Assembly (NCBI RefSeq): GCF_013410455.1
Contig: NZ_JACCFW010000001.1
Location: forward strand, 760,929-824,928
Direction of reading: 5' to 3'
Length of the DNA stretch: 64,000 nucleotides
Origin: Allobranchiibius huperziae
Lineage (GTDB): Bacteria > Actinomycetota > Actinomycetes > Actinomycetales > Dermatophilaceae
Shown here: positions 56,002-64,000 of the stretch, piece by piece
Position numbering within the stretch: the stretch's first letter is position 1
How the letters are laid out: every line of letters begins with the position of its first letter
The notes under the pieces: generated by a model
Told to the model about the DNA's origin: nothing
The model's input: only the letters and a program-made list of their open reading frames with translations
The model's database searches: none
Made by a program: the position numbers and the translations under genes

Positions 56002-57272
56002 ATCAGGGCCTTCGGCTCGGGGTAGTGCTCGCGGTACTTGCGCACGTAGTTGGCCTGGTTGGCCGCGATCCATGCCCAGCGCCGCGGATGGCGCTCGGCC
56101 TTGTAGAACCACGGGTTGGTCACCTCACCGGCCTTCACGGCCCGGTCGAAGGAGGGGCGCACCGCAGGGTCGGTCACGTAGCGCTGCAGCAGCCGCAGCG
56201 GGATCGCGGTGAAGACGTGCTCGTGGCTCGCCTCGAGCATCGGTCGGTCGGACAGGTCCTGCCCGCGCACCCATTCGTCGACGTAGAGCTGCACGGTGTT
56301 GAAACCGGCCGCGGTGATGTAGAACGACGTCCCGCCGAGCCGCGGGTTGAGCTCGAAGAAGACCGTCCTCCCCGTGCGCGGGTCGAACTTCATGTCGAAG
56401 TTGGCGTAACCGCGCCAGCCCACGTGCTCCAGCAGCCGGGTCGCGTGCGCCACGGCCTCGTGGTCGGTGCCGGTGAGGATCGCCGCGGGGATGCCGAGCG
56501 TCTCGGGGGAGTGCTCCTCCAGCAGCACCCGGCCGTACGCCGCGAACTTCACCTGACCCTGCTTTTCGACGTAGCAGGTGAGCAGCCGCATGCCCTGGTC
56601 GTCGCCGGGGATGACGTCCTGCAGGATGAACTTGTCGCGGTAGCCGGCGCCGTGCAGCGCGTCGATCAGCGCCCGCAACTCGGCGGCGTCGGCGGCCGAG
56701 TGCACCTTCTTCTTGCCCGGGAAGGTGACTGCGGCGTACGCCTCGGCGTTGGAGGGCTTGGCGATCACCGGGAAGGTGAGGGCCGCCATCGCCCGCGTGA
56801 GGTCGGGGCGCTCGCCGACGTCGTAGACCACGGTCTGCGGGTGCGGGATGTCCAGCTCGGCGCACAGGTCCGCGAAGTTCTCCTTGCGGCTCAGGCGGTC
56901 GATCAGCTCCGGCTCGGCGTACGGGATGACGTAGAGATCCTCCAGCCGGTGCTTGATGCGCGCCAGCACGCTCACCACGTGGTCGGTCGTCGCGAGCAGC
57001 AGCTTCTTCTCCGGCCCGATCCGGGTCGCGAGCGCGCGCAACTCGGTGACCAGCCCCTCCGGGTCCTGCAGGCTCGGCACGATGTGGTGATCGATGAGGG
57101 AGCTGTGGGCGACCGGTCCGCCGAGCATCGTGGAGACCACGAGCGTGCGGTAGCCGTAGCCGAGGTCGAAGGACCGCGCCAGGCTGTAGCCGAGCCGGTC
57201 ACCACCGAGGACGACGGGTGCGAACTCCTGACCGGCGAGCAGCCGGTCGGCCGCGCTAGGGGTTTTCGGCAT
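55998..57272 (-). CDS. ATP-grasp carboxylate-amine ligase, D-aspartate ligase-like
   Basis: 424 residues. N-terminal PVVLGGDRLGYSLARSFDLG resembles the D-Asp ligases of Enterococcus/Lactococcus. ATP-grasp features: FPVIAKPSNAEAYAA (Lys), FILQDVIPGDDQGMRLLTCY and the Mg-binding VFFELNPRLGGTSFYI. D-Asp ligase makes beta-D-aspartyl phosphate and joins it to the Lys side chain of peptidoglycan precursors. Translational coupling to an aspartate racemase supports this. Start ATG 57272 lies seven bases after TAGGCT. A much longer frame upstream is only antisense to pcrA. Another ATP-grasp specificity cannot be excluded. Confidence 0.75.
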   Translation of the reverse strand: MPKTPSAADRLLAGQEFAPVVLGGDRLGYSLARSFDLGYGYRTLVVSTMLGGPVAHSSLIDHHIVPSLQDPEGLVTELRALATRIGPEKKLLLATTDHVVSVLARIKHRLEDLYVIPYAEPELIDRLSRKENFADLCAELDIPHPQTVVYDVGERPDLTRAMAALTFPVIAKPSNAEAYAAVTFPGKKKVHSAADAAELRALIDALHGAGYRDKFILQDVIPGDDQGMRLLTCYVEKQGQVKFAAYGRVLLEEHSPETLGIPAAILTGTDHEAVAHATRLLEHVGWRGYANFDMKFDPRTGRTVFFELNPRLGGTSFYITAAGFNTVQLYVDEWVRGQDLSDRPMLEASHEHVFTAIPLRLLQRYVTDPAVRPSFDRAVKAGEVTNPWFYKAERHPRRWAWIAANQANYVRKYREHYPEPKALI

Positions 57273-57279
57273 GGGCGGC

Positions 57280-57285
57280 AGCCTA
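57280..57285 (-). promoter_or_regulatory. -10 box for the ATP-grasp/racemase operon
   Basis: On the minus strand TAGGCT ends seven bases before ATG 57272, the leaderless layout seen at the gua genes. It lies in the 63-bp divergent gap with pcrA. Confidence 0.5.
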
Positions 57286-57335
57286 ACCGCGGGCGAAGGG
57301 GGCGGTCGGTGGCGGCACGTATCCTGAACGGCGAG

Positions 57336-59750
57336 ATGAGCAGCCTGTTCGACGACCTCCCCCTGCCCGGAATGTCCCCGTCGCAAGCGGGCGCCACGAC
57401 ACCCGTCACGACCGTCCACGAGCGCTCGCGCGACGTCGACGAACGCGGTGTGCCCACCTGGGCGAGCCTGTCGCCGACCGGCTCGGGCACGAACGCCGGG
57501 CCGGGCCGCCTGAGCGGCGAACAACTGCTCGAAGGACTCAACCCGCAGCAGCGCGAGGCTGTCCTGCACCACGGGCCGCCGCTGCTGATCGTGGCGGGCG
57601 CCGGATCGGGCAAGACCCGGGTGCTGGCCCACCGGATCGGCTACCTGCTGGCCGAGCGCGGCGCCCAGCCCGGGCAGATCCTCGCGATCACCTTCACCAA
57701 CAAGGCCGCCGCCGAGATGCGCGAGCGCGTCGAGACCCTCGTCGGCCCGGCCGCCCGGGCGATGTGGGTCTCGACCTTCCACTCCGCGTGCGTGCGCATC
57801 CTGCGCCGGGAGGCCACCAAGGTCGGGCTGAAGTCGACGTTCTCCATCTACGACGCCGCCGACAGCCAGCGGCTGATGGCGCTCGTGCTGCGCGACCTCG
57901 ACCTGGACATCAAGCGCTACCCGCCGCGCTCCTTCACCCACCAGGTCAGCAACCTCAAGAACGAACTGGTCGACGAGGAGACCTACGCCGCGCGCGTCGC
58001 GGAGGGCAGCCACCAGGACCGGATGGTGGCCGAGGCGTACGCGTCCTACCAGCGCCGCCTGCGGCAGGCCAATGCCCTGGACTTCGACGACATCATCATG
58101 ATGACCGTCAACATCCTGCAGGCGTTCCCGGACGTCGCCGAGCACTACCGGCGTCGCTTCCGGCACGTGCTGGTCGATGAGTACCAGGACACCAACCACG
58201 CGCAGTACACCCTGGTGAAAGAGCTGGTGGGACACGAGGTCCTCGACGATGCCGTGGGCGCGGTGCCGCCCGCGCAGCTGTGCGTCGTCGGTGACGCCGA
58301 CCAGTCGATCTACGCCTTCCGCGGCGCGACGATCCGCAACATCGTGGAGTTCGAGCAGGACTACCCCGACGCGCGGACGATCCTGCTGGAGCAGAACTAC
58401 CGCTCCACCCAGAACATCCTGGCGGCCGCCAACTCGGTGATCGCCAAGAACCCCGACCGCCGGCCGAAGAACCTGTGGACCAGCACAGGCGACGGCGCCG
58501 CGATCGTCGGGTACGTCGCGGACTCCGAGCACGACGAGGCCGCGTTCGTCGCGCGCCAGATCGACGTGCTCGGCGACGAACAGGGCGTCAAGCCCAAGGA
58601 CGTCGCGGTGTTCTACCGCACCAACGCCCAGTCCAGAGCGATCGAGGAGGTGTTCGTCCGCGTCGGGCTGCCCTACAAGATCGTCGGCGGCACCCGCTTC
58701 TACGAACGCCGCGAGGTCAAGGACGCGCTCGCCTACCTGCGAGTGGTGTCCAACCCGCTCGACACGGTCAATCTGCGCCGGATCCTCAACGTGCCCAAGC
58801 GGGGGATCGGCGACCGTGCCGAGGCGTGCGTGAGCGCGCTCGCCGAGCGTGAGCGCATCCCGTTCGTCGCCGCGCTGGGACAGGCCGCGGACGCGCCCGG
58901 GATCGCCACGCGGTCGGTCACCGCGATCCAGGCGTTCACCACTCTGCTGGAGGGCCTGCAGACCACCCACCAGTCGGCCGGCGGCGTCGGCGAGCTGCTC
59001 GAGGCGATCCTCGACCGCTCGGGCTACCTCGCCGAGTTGCGCGCCAGCCACGACCCGCAGGACGAGACCCGCGTCGAGAACCTGGCCGAACTCGTCGCCG
59101 TCGGAAGGGAGTTCGACGACAACTACCCGGAAGGCTCTCTGGAGGACTTCCTCGAGCAGGTCTCGCTGGTCGCCGACAGCGACGAGATCCCCGACGACGT
59201 CGAGGACCAGGGCGTCATCACGCTGATGACCCTGCACACTGCCAAGGGTCTGGAGTTCCCGGTCGTCTTCCTGACCGGCATGGAGGACGGCACCTTCCCG
59301 CACCTGCGCGCGCTCGGCGATCCGCAGGAGTTGGAGGAGGAGCGCCGTCTGGCGTACGTCGGCATCACCCGGGCGCGCGAGCGACTGCACCTGTCGCGGG
59401 CCGAGGTGCGCTCGGCCTGGGGTGCGCCGCAGTACAACCCGCCGTCGCGCTTCCTGGACGAGATCCCCGGCCACCTCATCGAGTGGGCGCGGGTCCAGAC
59501 GACGTCGACCAGGCCGTCCTCGACGCCGGCGGTGGCGCGTCTGGCCGCACGGCCGGGCGTACGAAGCCCCGGCAACCGGCCGGTCATCTCACTGGACGCC
59601 GGCGACCGGGTCACCCACGACTCGTTCGGGCTCGGCACGGTCATCCGTGTCGAGGGGCAGGGCGAGCGCTCGATGGCGCACATCGACTTCGGCGGGGACA
59701 CCGGGGTCAAGCGGCTCCTGCTGCGTTACGCGCCCGTGACGAAGTTGTGA
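57336..59750 (+). CDS. pcrA: ATP-dependent DNA helicase PcrA/UvrD
   Basis: 804 residues, superfamily 1 helicase for repair and recombination. Motif Q/I: LNPQQREAVLHHGPPLLIVA, then GAGSGKTRVLAHRIGYL; motif Ia ITFTNKAAAEM; motif II VDEYQDTNHAQY; motif III GDADQSIYAFRGA; motif IV LEQNYRST; motif V/VI TLHTAKGLEFPVVF and YVGITRARERL. The C-terminal part (LDAGDRVTHDSFGLGTVIRV) is the Tudor-like RNAP/UvrB-binding domain. The N-terminal 65 residues are an extra disordered leader. TATCCT lies ten bases before ATG 57336. Confidence 0.96.
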   Translation: MSSLFDDLPLPGMSPSQAGATTPVTTVHERSRDVDERGVPTWASLSPTGSGTNAGPGRLSGEQLLEGLNPQQREAVLHHGPPLLIVAGAGSGKTRVLAHRIGYLLAERGAQPGQILAITFTNKAAAEMRERVETLVGPAARAMWVSTFHSACVRILRREATKVGLKSTFSIYDAADSQRLMALVLRDLDLDIKRYPPRSFTHQVSNLKNELVDEETYAARVAEGSHQDRMVAEAYASYQRRLRQANALDFDDIIMMTVNILQAFPDVAEHYRRRFRHVLVDEYQDTNHAQYTLVKELVGHEVLDDAVGAVPPAQLCVVGDADQSIYAFRGATIRNIVEFEQDYPDARTILLEQNYRSTQNILAAANSVIAKNPDRRPKNLWTSTGDGAAIVGYVADSEHDEAAFVARQIDVLGDEQGVKPKDVAVFYRTNAQSRAIEEVFVRVGLPYKIVGGTRFYERREVKDALAYLRVVSNPLDTVNLRRILNVPKRGIGDRAEACVSALAERERIPFVAALGQAADAPGIATRSVTAIQAFTTLLEGLQTTHQSAGGVGELLEAILDRSGYLAELRASHDPQDETRVENLAELVAVGREFDDNYPEGSLEDFLEQVSLVADSDEIPDDVEDQGVITLMTLHTAKGLEFPVVFLTGMEDGTFPHLRALGDPQELEEERRLAYVGITRARERLHLSRAEVRSAWGAPQYNPPSRFLDEIPGHLIEWARVQTTSTRPSSTPAVARLAARPGVRSPGNRPVISLDAGDRVTHDSFGLGTVIRVEGQGERSMAHIDFGGDTGVKRLLLRYAPVTKL

Positions 59751-60602
59751 CTAGAAGATGTGGTGCGCCTTCAGCCACGGCGCCGGGTCGACCGGCGTGC
59801 CGTTCAGGTGTATCTCCAGGTGCAGGTGCGGACCGGTGGAGTGACCGGTGTCGCCGGACCGGCCGACCACGTCGCCCATCGAGAGGCGCTCGCCGACGGT
59901 GACGGCGATGTAGGACATGTGCGCGTAGACGGCGTGGACACCGTCACCGAGGTCGAGCTCGACCCGGTTGCCCATCCCCCCGTAGGGGCCCACCGCGACC
60001 ACGGTGGCGTCGTGCAGTGCGTGCAGCGGGGTGCCGACCGGGGTGGCGAAGTCGTCGCCCAGGTGCTGCGTGCCCCAGCGGCCGCCGAAGGGCGAGGTGA
60101 ACCTGCCACCGCAGCCGGCGATCGGGCAGGTCCACGGGCTGAGCACGGGCTGGGCCTTGGCGGCCGGCTTCGCGGCGCGCTTCGCAGCGAGCCTGGAGGG
60201 AGCGGCCGTGCGCCGAGGCGTCGGCTTCGTCGACTTCGCAGCGGCCTTGCCGCTGGGCGTGCTCGACGGCGCAGGGGTGCTGCGGACGGTGGAGCGCGAC
60301 ACCGGTCGCGCACCGCGCAGCAGATCGGCGTGATCCGGTCCGGGCTGTGAGGCCGTGGCTCGTGAGGTGGCCGCCGCGACGGCGACGCGGTCACCCAGCG
60401 ACATCGCGGGCGCCGTGCCCGAGTCGATCGTCGAGGCGCCGGCGGCGCCGGCCGCCACCACGGTGACCGTGATGGCAGCAGCGGACGGAAGGGTGACCCG
60501 GCTGACCAACCGCGACGAGGCGTGGCGGTGCGCTCCGGTCCGTGGGGAGGGGGCAGCGGTCGAGGGGGCACCTGCACGATGCCGGCCGACAGGACGACTC
60601 AC
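59751..60602 (-). CDS. M23-family peptidoglycan endopeptidase
   Basis: 283 residues. The N-terminus has a basic leader and a hydrophobic span (RVTLPSAAAITVTVVAAGAA), probably a signal anchor or long signal peptide. A Lys/Ala/Pro-rich linker spans about residues 95-150. The LytM domain follows: GRWGTQHLGDDFATPVGTPL with the zinc His and Asp, and GHSTGPHLHLEIH with the HxH pair. A cysteine pair (CPIAGC) precedes it. Convergent with pcrA (no gap for a terminator) and divergent from the B12 gene. The position between uvrD and sucC is conserved in mycobacteria. Confidence 0.92.
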   Translation of the reverse strand: MSRPVGRHRAGAPSTAAPSPRTGAHRHASSRLVSRVTLPSAAAITVTVVAAGAAGASTIDSGTAPAMSLGDRVAVAAATSRATASQPGPDHADLLRGARPVSRSTVRSTPAPSSTPSGKAAAKSTKPTPRRTAAPSRLAAKRAAKPAAKAQPVLSPWTCPIAGCGGRFTSPFGGRWGTQHLGDDFATPVGTPLHALHDATVVAVGPYGGMGNRVELDLGDGVHAVYAHMSYIAVTVGERLSMGDVVGRSGDTGHSTGPHLHLEIHLNGTPVDPAPWLKAHHIF

Positions 60603-60776
60603 GTTGTTCTACTTCCGCATTCGACGGCCCGGGGCTGCACTCCAGTCGGGCGTGCGCCGCAGGACATCGTCCGGCCAAGACGCTACTTGACCGTATCGTG
60701 ACCTTTCCGTGACCTGAAATCGAGGCTGTGGATAACGGTGGTGAGATGCGTCTCACTCCCCGCGCGGGCGCGCCGC

Positions 60777-60782
60777 TACGCT
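60777..60782 (+). promoter_or_regulatory. -10 box for leaderless B12-binding protein gene
   Basis: TACGCT ends six bases before ATG 60789, again the start codon at the predicted transcription start. The upstream gap 60603-60776 is otherwise featureless apart from promoter-like AT-richer sequence. Confidence 0.5.
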
Positions 60783-60788
60783 GCGCGG

Positions 60789-61199
60789 ATGACCACCACA
60801 AGTGATCGCCCACTGCGGATCGTCGTCGCCAAACCCGGGCTCGACGGACACGACCGCGGAGCCAAAGTCGTCGCCCGGGCCCTGCGGGACGCCGGTATGG
60901 AAGTCATCTACACCGGGCTGCACCAGACCCCGGAGCAGATCGTGGAGGCCGCGATCCAGGAGGACGCGGACGCCGTGGGTCTGTCCGTGCTCTCCGGCGC
61001 GCACATGACGCTCTTCGCGAAGGTGACGGCCCTGCTGAAGGACCGCGACGCGCAGGACATCGTGGTGTTCGGCGGCGGGATCATCCCCGAGGAGGACATC
61101 CCGCAGCTGGCGGAGCTCGGGGTCGCCACCGTCTTCACGCCCGGCGCCACCACCGGCGAGATCGTCGGCTGGGTGCGCGCGCACGTCGGGGTCGCCTGA
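60789..61199 (+). CDS. Stand-alone cobalamin B12-binding domain protein
   Basis: 136 residues, almost exactly one methylmalonyl-CoA mutase-type C-terminal B12 domain. The cobalamin motif DxHxxG is seen in [31 protein letters not shown] and [12 protein letters not shown] continue the fold. No catalytic mutase barrel is next to it. It may pair with a mutase large subunit elsewhere or act as a B12 sensor. Only 68 bp before sucC, which would fit a role near the succinyl-CoA node. Confidence 0.9.
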   Translation: MTTTSDRPLRIVVAKPGLDGHDRGAKVVARALRDAGMEVIYTGLHQTPEQIVEAAIQEDADAVGLSVLSGAHMTLFAKVTALLKDRDAQDIVVFGGGIIPEEDIPQLAELGVATVFTPGATTGEIVGWVRAHVGVA

Positions 61200-61267
61200 G
61201 CACCACCCCTGCGCGGGGATACAGTCCGAGGCGGCATATTTTCTAGGACGTTGAGGACGGCTCAGAC

Positions 61268-62452
61268 GTGGATCTGTTCGAATTCCAGGCGCGCGACATG
61301 TTCGAGGCACACGGCGTGCCGGTGCTCGCGGGCAAAACCATCACCGACGCGGCGCAGGCCGAGCAGGTCGCCCAGGAGATCGGTGGCGGTGGAGTCACCG
61401 TCGTCAAGGCGCAGGTCAAGACCGGCGGGCGCGGCAAGGCCGGCGGCGTGAAGGTCGCCAAGACGCCGGCCGAGGCCACGACGTACGCCGAGCAGATCCT
61501 CGGCATGGACATCAAGGGCCACACCGTGGGCACCGTGATGATCGCTCAAGGCGCCCAGATCGAGCACGAGTACTACTTCTCCGTGCTGTTGGACCGCTCC
61601 AACCGCACCTACCTGGCGATGTGCTCGGTCGAGGGCGGCATGGAGATCGAGCAGCTCGCCGTCGAGCGGCCCGACGCACTCGCGCGAATCGCCGTCGACC
61701 CCATCGTGGGCATCGACGAGGCCAAGGCACGCGAGATCGTCCAGGCCGCCCGGTTCGACGAGGAGACCGGCGCCAAGGTCGCGCCCGTGCTCCAGAAGCT
61801 GTGGGAGGTCTACCGCGACGAGGACGCGACGCTGGTCGAGGTCAACCCGCTCGTGCAGACCGCCGACGGCGCGATCGTCGCCCTCGACGGCAAGGTGACC
61901 CTCGACGACAACGCCGACTTCCGTCACCCGGACCACCAGGCGCTGCAGGACCGGTCGGCTGCCGACCCGCTCGAGGCGCAGGCGCACGAGAAGGGCCTCA
62001 ACTACGTCAAGCTCGACGGCGACGTCGGCATCATCGGCAACGGCGCGGGCCTGGTCATGTCGACCCTGGACGTCGTGGCGTACGCCGGCGAGAAGGTCAC
62101 CAACCCCGCCGGCGCGCACCCCAAGCCCGCGAACTTCCTGGACATCGGTGGCGGTGCGTCGGCCGAGGTGATGGCCAACGGCCTCGGCATCATCCTGGGC
62201 GACCCGCAGGTCAAGAGCGTCTTCGTGAACGTCTTCGGCGGCATCACGGCGTGCGACGCGGTCGCCAACGGCATCGTCGGCGCGCTCGACACCCTCGGTG
62301 ACGGCGCCACCAAGCCGCTCGTCGTACGCCTCGACGGCAACAACGTGGTGGAGGGTCGGCGCATCCTGGCCGACCGCAACCACCCGCTGGTGACCATCGA
62401 AGAGACCATGGACGGCGCCGCGGCCAAGGCCGCCGAGCTCGCCGCACGCTGA
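61268..62452 (+). CDS. sucC: Succinate-CoA ligase (ADP-forming), beta subunit
   Basis: 394 residues, TCA-cycle ATP-grasp subunit. Opens [23 protein letters not shown]-grasp [20 protein letters not shown] near residue 46; [12 protein letters not shown]; and the CoA-ligase part [37 protein letters not shown] -10-like TACAGT lies at 61220-61225 and GAGG at 61253-61256 before GTG 61268, a normal leader unlike the leaderless genes nearby. sucD follows after 26 bp. Confidence 0.97.
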   Translation: MDLFEFQARDMFEAHGVPVLAGKTITDAAQAEQVAQEIGGGGVTVVKAQVKTGGRGKAGGVKVAKTPAEATTYAEQILGMDIKGHTVGTVMIAQGAQIEHEYYFSVLLDRSNRTYLAMCSVEGGMEIEQLAVERPDALARIAVDPIVGIDEAKAREIVQAARFDEETGAKVAPVLQKLWEVYRDEDATLVEVNPLVQTADGAIVALDGKVTLDDNADFRHPDHQALQDRSAADPLEAQAHEKGLNYVKLDGDVGIIGNGAGLVMSTLDVVAYAGEKVTNPAGAHPKPANFLDIGGGASAEVMANGLGIILGDPQVKSVFVNVFGGITACDAVANGIVGALDTLGDGATKPLVVRLDGNNVVEGRRILADRNHPLVTIEETMDGAAAKAAELAAR

Positions 62453-62478
62453 CTGACGTAGAGGACGGAACACTCGTA

Positions 62479-63372
62479 ATGGCAATCTTTTTGAACGCCG
62501 ACTCCAAGGTCGTCGTGCAGGGCATGACCGGCTCCGAGGGTATGAAGCACACCACCCGGATGCTGGCCTCGGGCACCTCGATCGTCGGCGGCGTCAACCC
62601 GCGCAAGGCGGGTCAGCAGGTCGAGTTCGACGGTGGCAAGAGCGTGCCGGTCTTCGGCACGGTCGCCGAGGCGATGAAGGAGACGGGCGCCGACGTGTCG
62701 GTCGTCTTCGTGCCGCCGGCCTTCGCGCGCGCCGCCGTCGTGGAGGCCATCGACGCCGCCATGCCGCTGGTCGTCGTCATCACCGAGGGCATCGCGGTCA
62801 AGGACACCGCGGAGTTCTACGCGCACGCCGTGGCGTCGGGCACCACCCGCATCGTCGGGCCGAACTGCCCCGGTCTCATCAGCCCCGGGAAGTCCAACGC
62901 CGGCATCATCCCCGCGGACATCGCGGGGGCGGGTCGCATCGGTCTGGTGTCCAAGTCGGGCACGCTGACCTACCAGATGATGTACGAGCTGCGGGAGTTC
63001 GGCTTCTCCAGCGCGGTCGGCATCGGCGGCGACCCGATCATCGGCACCACCCACATCGACTGTCTCGAGGCGTTCGAGAAGGACGACGAGACCGACGCCA
63101 TCGTGATGATCGGCGAGATCGGCGGCGACGCCGAGGAGCGCGCCGCGGCGTACATCAAGGACCACGTCAGCAAGCCGGTCGTCGGCTACGTGGCCGGGTT
63201 CACCGCACCGGAGGGCAAGACGATGGGCCATGCCGGCGCCATCGTCTCCGGATCGTCCGGCACCGCGGCCGCCAAGCAGGAGGCCCTCGAGGCAGCGGGC
63301 GTCAAGGTCGGCAAGACGCCGTCCGCGACCGCCGACCTGATGCGCGAGATCATGAAGGGCCTTGCCAAGTAA
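62479..63372 (+). CDS. sucD: Succinate-CoA ligase (ADP-forming), alpha subunit
   Basis: 297 residues, full length. Rossmann CoA-binding start [38 protein letters not shown]; and the phosphohistidine in [20 protein letters not shown] near residue 249. GAGGACGGAAC precedes ATG 62479. Ends the sucCD operon; a hairpin terminator follows at 63401-63430. Confidence 0.97.
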   Translation: MAIFLNADSKVVVQGMTGSEGMKHTTRMLASGTSIVGGVNPRKAGQQVEFDGGKSVPVFGTVAEAMKETGADVSVVFVPPAFARAAVVEAIDAAMPLVVVITEGIAVKDTAEFYAHAVASGTTRIVGPNCPGLISPGKSNAGIIPADIAGAGRIGLVSKSGTLTYQMMYELREFGFSSAVGIGGDPIIGTTHIDCLEAFEKDDETDAIVMIGEIGGDAEERAAAYIKDHVSKPVVGYVAGFTAPEGKTMGHAGAIVSGSSGTAAAKQEALEAAGVKVGKTPSATADLMREIMKGLAK

Positions 63373-63400
63373 GGCGACTCACGCACTGTGAGGATGCAGT

Positions 63401-63430
63401 CGGCCGGTCACCCGCGGGGGTGACCGGCCG
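63401..63430 (+). terminator. Terminator after sucD
   Basis: Perfect 13-bp stem (CGGCCGGTCACCC and complement) with a four-base loop, 28 bp after the sucD stop. No T-run, as with the groL terminator. Confidence 0.88.
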
Positions 63431-63446
63431 TCGTGCATCTGGGCTT

Positions 63447-63652
63447 GCGTCGTTCGGGGCCGAGCGGCCCGGAAGGAGGGCCGGCGCGGGGGATCGGTGC
63501 TCGTCTGGGGCCGAGCGGGCCAAGACGCGGGCTCGGGAGGGTGAGGACGCGTCGTTCGGGGCTGAGCGGGCCGAAACGAGCGGTGGGCGTGGGGGATCGC
63601 CGCGTCGTTCGGGGCCGAGCGGGCCGGAAGGAGGGCCGGCGCGGGGGATCAG
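63447..63652. repeat. Four imperfect ~51-bp tandem repeats
   Basis: Units begin at 63447, 63498, 63549 and 63602 (51, 51, 53 and about 51 bp). Shared core: GTCGTTCGGGGCCGAGCGG; units 1 and 4 are nearly identical, units 2 and 3 more diverged. They lie between the sucD terminator and the convergent last gene, whose stop falls within unit 4. Units 1-2 translate on the plus strand as 17-residue repeats (ASFGAER...), but unit 3 is 53 bp and breaks that frame, so I do not call a protein. Confidence 0.75.
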
Positions 63653-64000
63653 CGGCCGGCGAGCGTGATCCGCACGCTGGTCGCCGACCCGGCCGACCTG
63701 CTCGCGCCGATCCACTTCGCGCCGTCACGGCCACGATGGCGCTTCCACTCCCGATCGCCGACGGTGACGCTGGTGATGCCCTCGGCGTCGGCGTGGGTGA
63801 CCGCCCACGCGGCGACAGCCCAGGCGCGGTCGGTGCTGCGGGCGCGGAAGGTGACGTCCGAGGTGCCCGCATTTGCCTGCAGACCCGTCTGATTCGCGAT
63901 CTTCGACACCACCGCCGCGGGGGTGGAGGAGGTCTTGGCCGGGTCGAGACGGCAGGTCACCTTCTCCGGTGCGCCGCCGTCGAGGGAGGCGGTCAGCACC
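63649..64000 (-). CDS. Protein of unknown function, 5' end outside window
   Basis: At least 116 residues of a C-terminal part; the frame is open to the window edge. Visible features: GGAPEKVTCRLDPAKTSSTP, then a domain with alanine-rich helix STDRAWAVAAWAVTHADAEG and strands ITSVTVGDREWKRHRGRD, ending VRITLAGR. I do not recognise the family. A secreted or lipoprotein origin is possible because of the single Cys and the pattern of a small alpha/beta domain, but the N-terminus is not in view. Converges with sucD across the repeats. Confidence 0.65.
   Translation of the reverse strand, partial: VLTASLDGGAPEKVTCRLDPAKTSSTPAAVVSKIANQTGLQANAGTSDVTFRARSTDRAWAVAAWAVTHADAEGITSVTVGDREWKRHRGRDGAKWIGASRSAGSATSVRITLAGR

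Noticed and set aside
56025-57335. Upstream plus-strand extension of pcrA
   Set aside because: It is antisense to the ATP-grasp gene and lacks helicase homology; the real start is ATG 57336.
55998-59474. A 1158-codon minus-strand frame running across pcrA into the ATP-grasp gene
   Set aside because: Only the part below 57272 shows ATP-grasp motifs; the rest is antisense to the conserved helicase and has no domain sense. High GC makes long antisense frames common.
63420-63668. 82-codon plus-strand frame through the tandem repeats
   Set aside because: The 53-bp third unit breaks the repeat frame, there is no ribosome-binding site, and it begins inside the sucD terminator stem.

Overview
The window is about 70% GC, gene-dense and almost wholly chromosomal core. 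Most genes overlap by GTGA, ATGA or TGATG stop/start junctions. Gene content points to an actinobacterium: GroEL1 with a His-rich tail, the sigD/anti-sigma/guaB/guaB3/choD block, uvrD-M23-sucCD, DUF3817-guaA, a DUF222 HNH protein and a PAP2/WS-DGAT fusion. Gene order in 1-20 kb and 57-63 kb matches what I recall of the Mycobacterium nnr-alr-tsaE-tsaB-rimI-tsaD-groES-groEL1-sigD-guaB2-guaB3-choD and uvrD1-M23-sucCD regions. The likely D-aspartate ligase/racemase pair would fit a Micrococcales lineage with Lys-D-Asp type peptidoglycan (Dermacoccaceae-like). That placement is inference.

Region by region. 1-8.8 kb: end of nnr, a conserved unknown, a COG4705 membrane protein on the minus strand, then a tight run alr, alpha/beta hydrolase, tsaE, tsaB, rimI, tsaD (cell-wall D-Ala and the t6A tRNA pathway). 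8.8-11.4 kb (minus): an LpqI/NagZ-type lipoprotein and a THUMP-like methyltransferase. 11.4-13.8 kb: groES-groL behind two CIRCE-type operators, closed by a strong terminator. 13.8-20.2 kb: an S4 protein, a SigD-like sigma factor with its anti-sigma factor, guaB, guaB3 and a ChoD-like GMC oxidoreductase. 20.2-24 kb (minus): a heterodimeric ABC exporter whose two ATP sites are complementarily degenerate. 23.8-31.2 kb: SURF1, DUF3817, guaA, an SDR, two membrane proteins and a PAP2-WS/DGAT fusion.

31-42.7 kb: a PucR-type regulator faces an eight-gene hopanoid operon (hpnC, hpnD, hpnE, prenyl diphosphate synthase, shc, an hpnG-ispH fusion, hpnH, dxs). The operon carries its own first and last MEP-pathway enzymes, so precursor supply, squalene formation, cyclisation and side-chain extension are encoded together. 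A perfect inverted repeat lies between the regulator and the operon. 42.8-48.5 kb: PAP2 phosphatase, a flippase-like protein with a PIG-L deacetylase, a DUF222/HNH protein and a GT4 glycosyltransferase, probably envelope-related.

48.6-57.3 kb is more accessory: a small secreted protein, a pterin dehydratase/VOC fusion, a secreted protein made of two kinds of repeat, Nudix, DedA, a serine hydrolase, GNAT, an Asp/Glu racemase and an ATP-grasp ligase. The last two are translationally coupled. 57.3-63.4 kb: pcrA/uvrD, an M23 peptidase, a stand-alone B12-binding protein, then sucC-sucD with a terminator. About 51-bp tandem repeats and a gene cut by the window end follow.

No rRNA, tRNA, CRISPR array, insertion sequence or prophage was seen. 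A recurring promoter layout, a -10 hexamer 6-7 bases before the start codon, suggests that several genes are transcribed as leaderless mRNAs. No gene-free stretch exceeds 300 bases.
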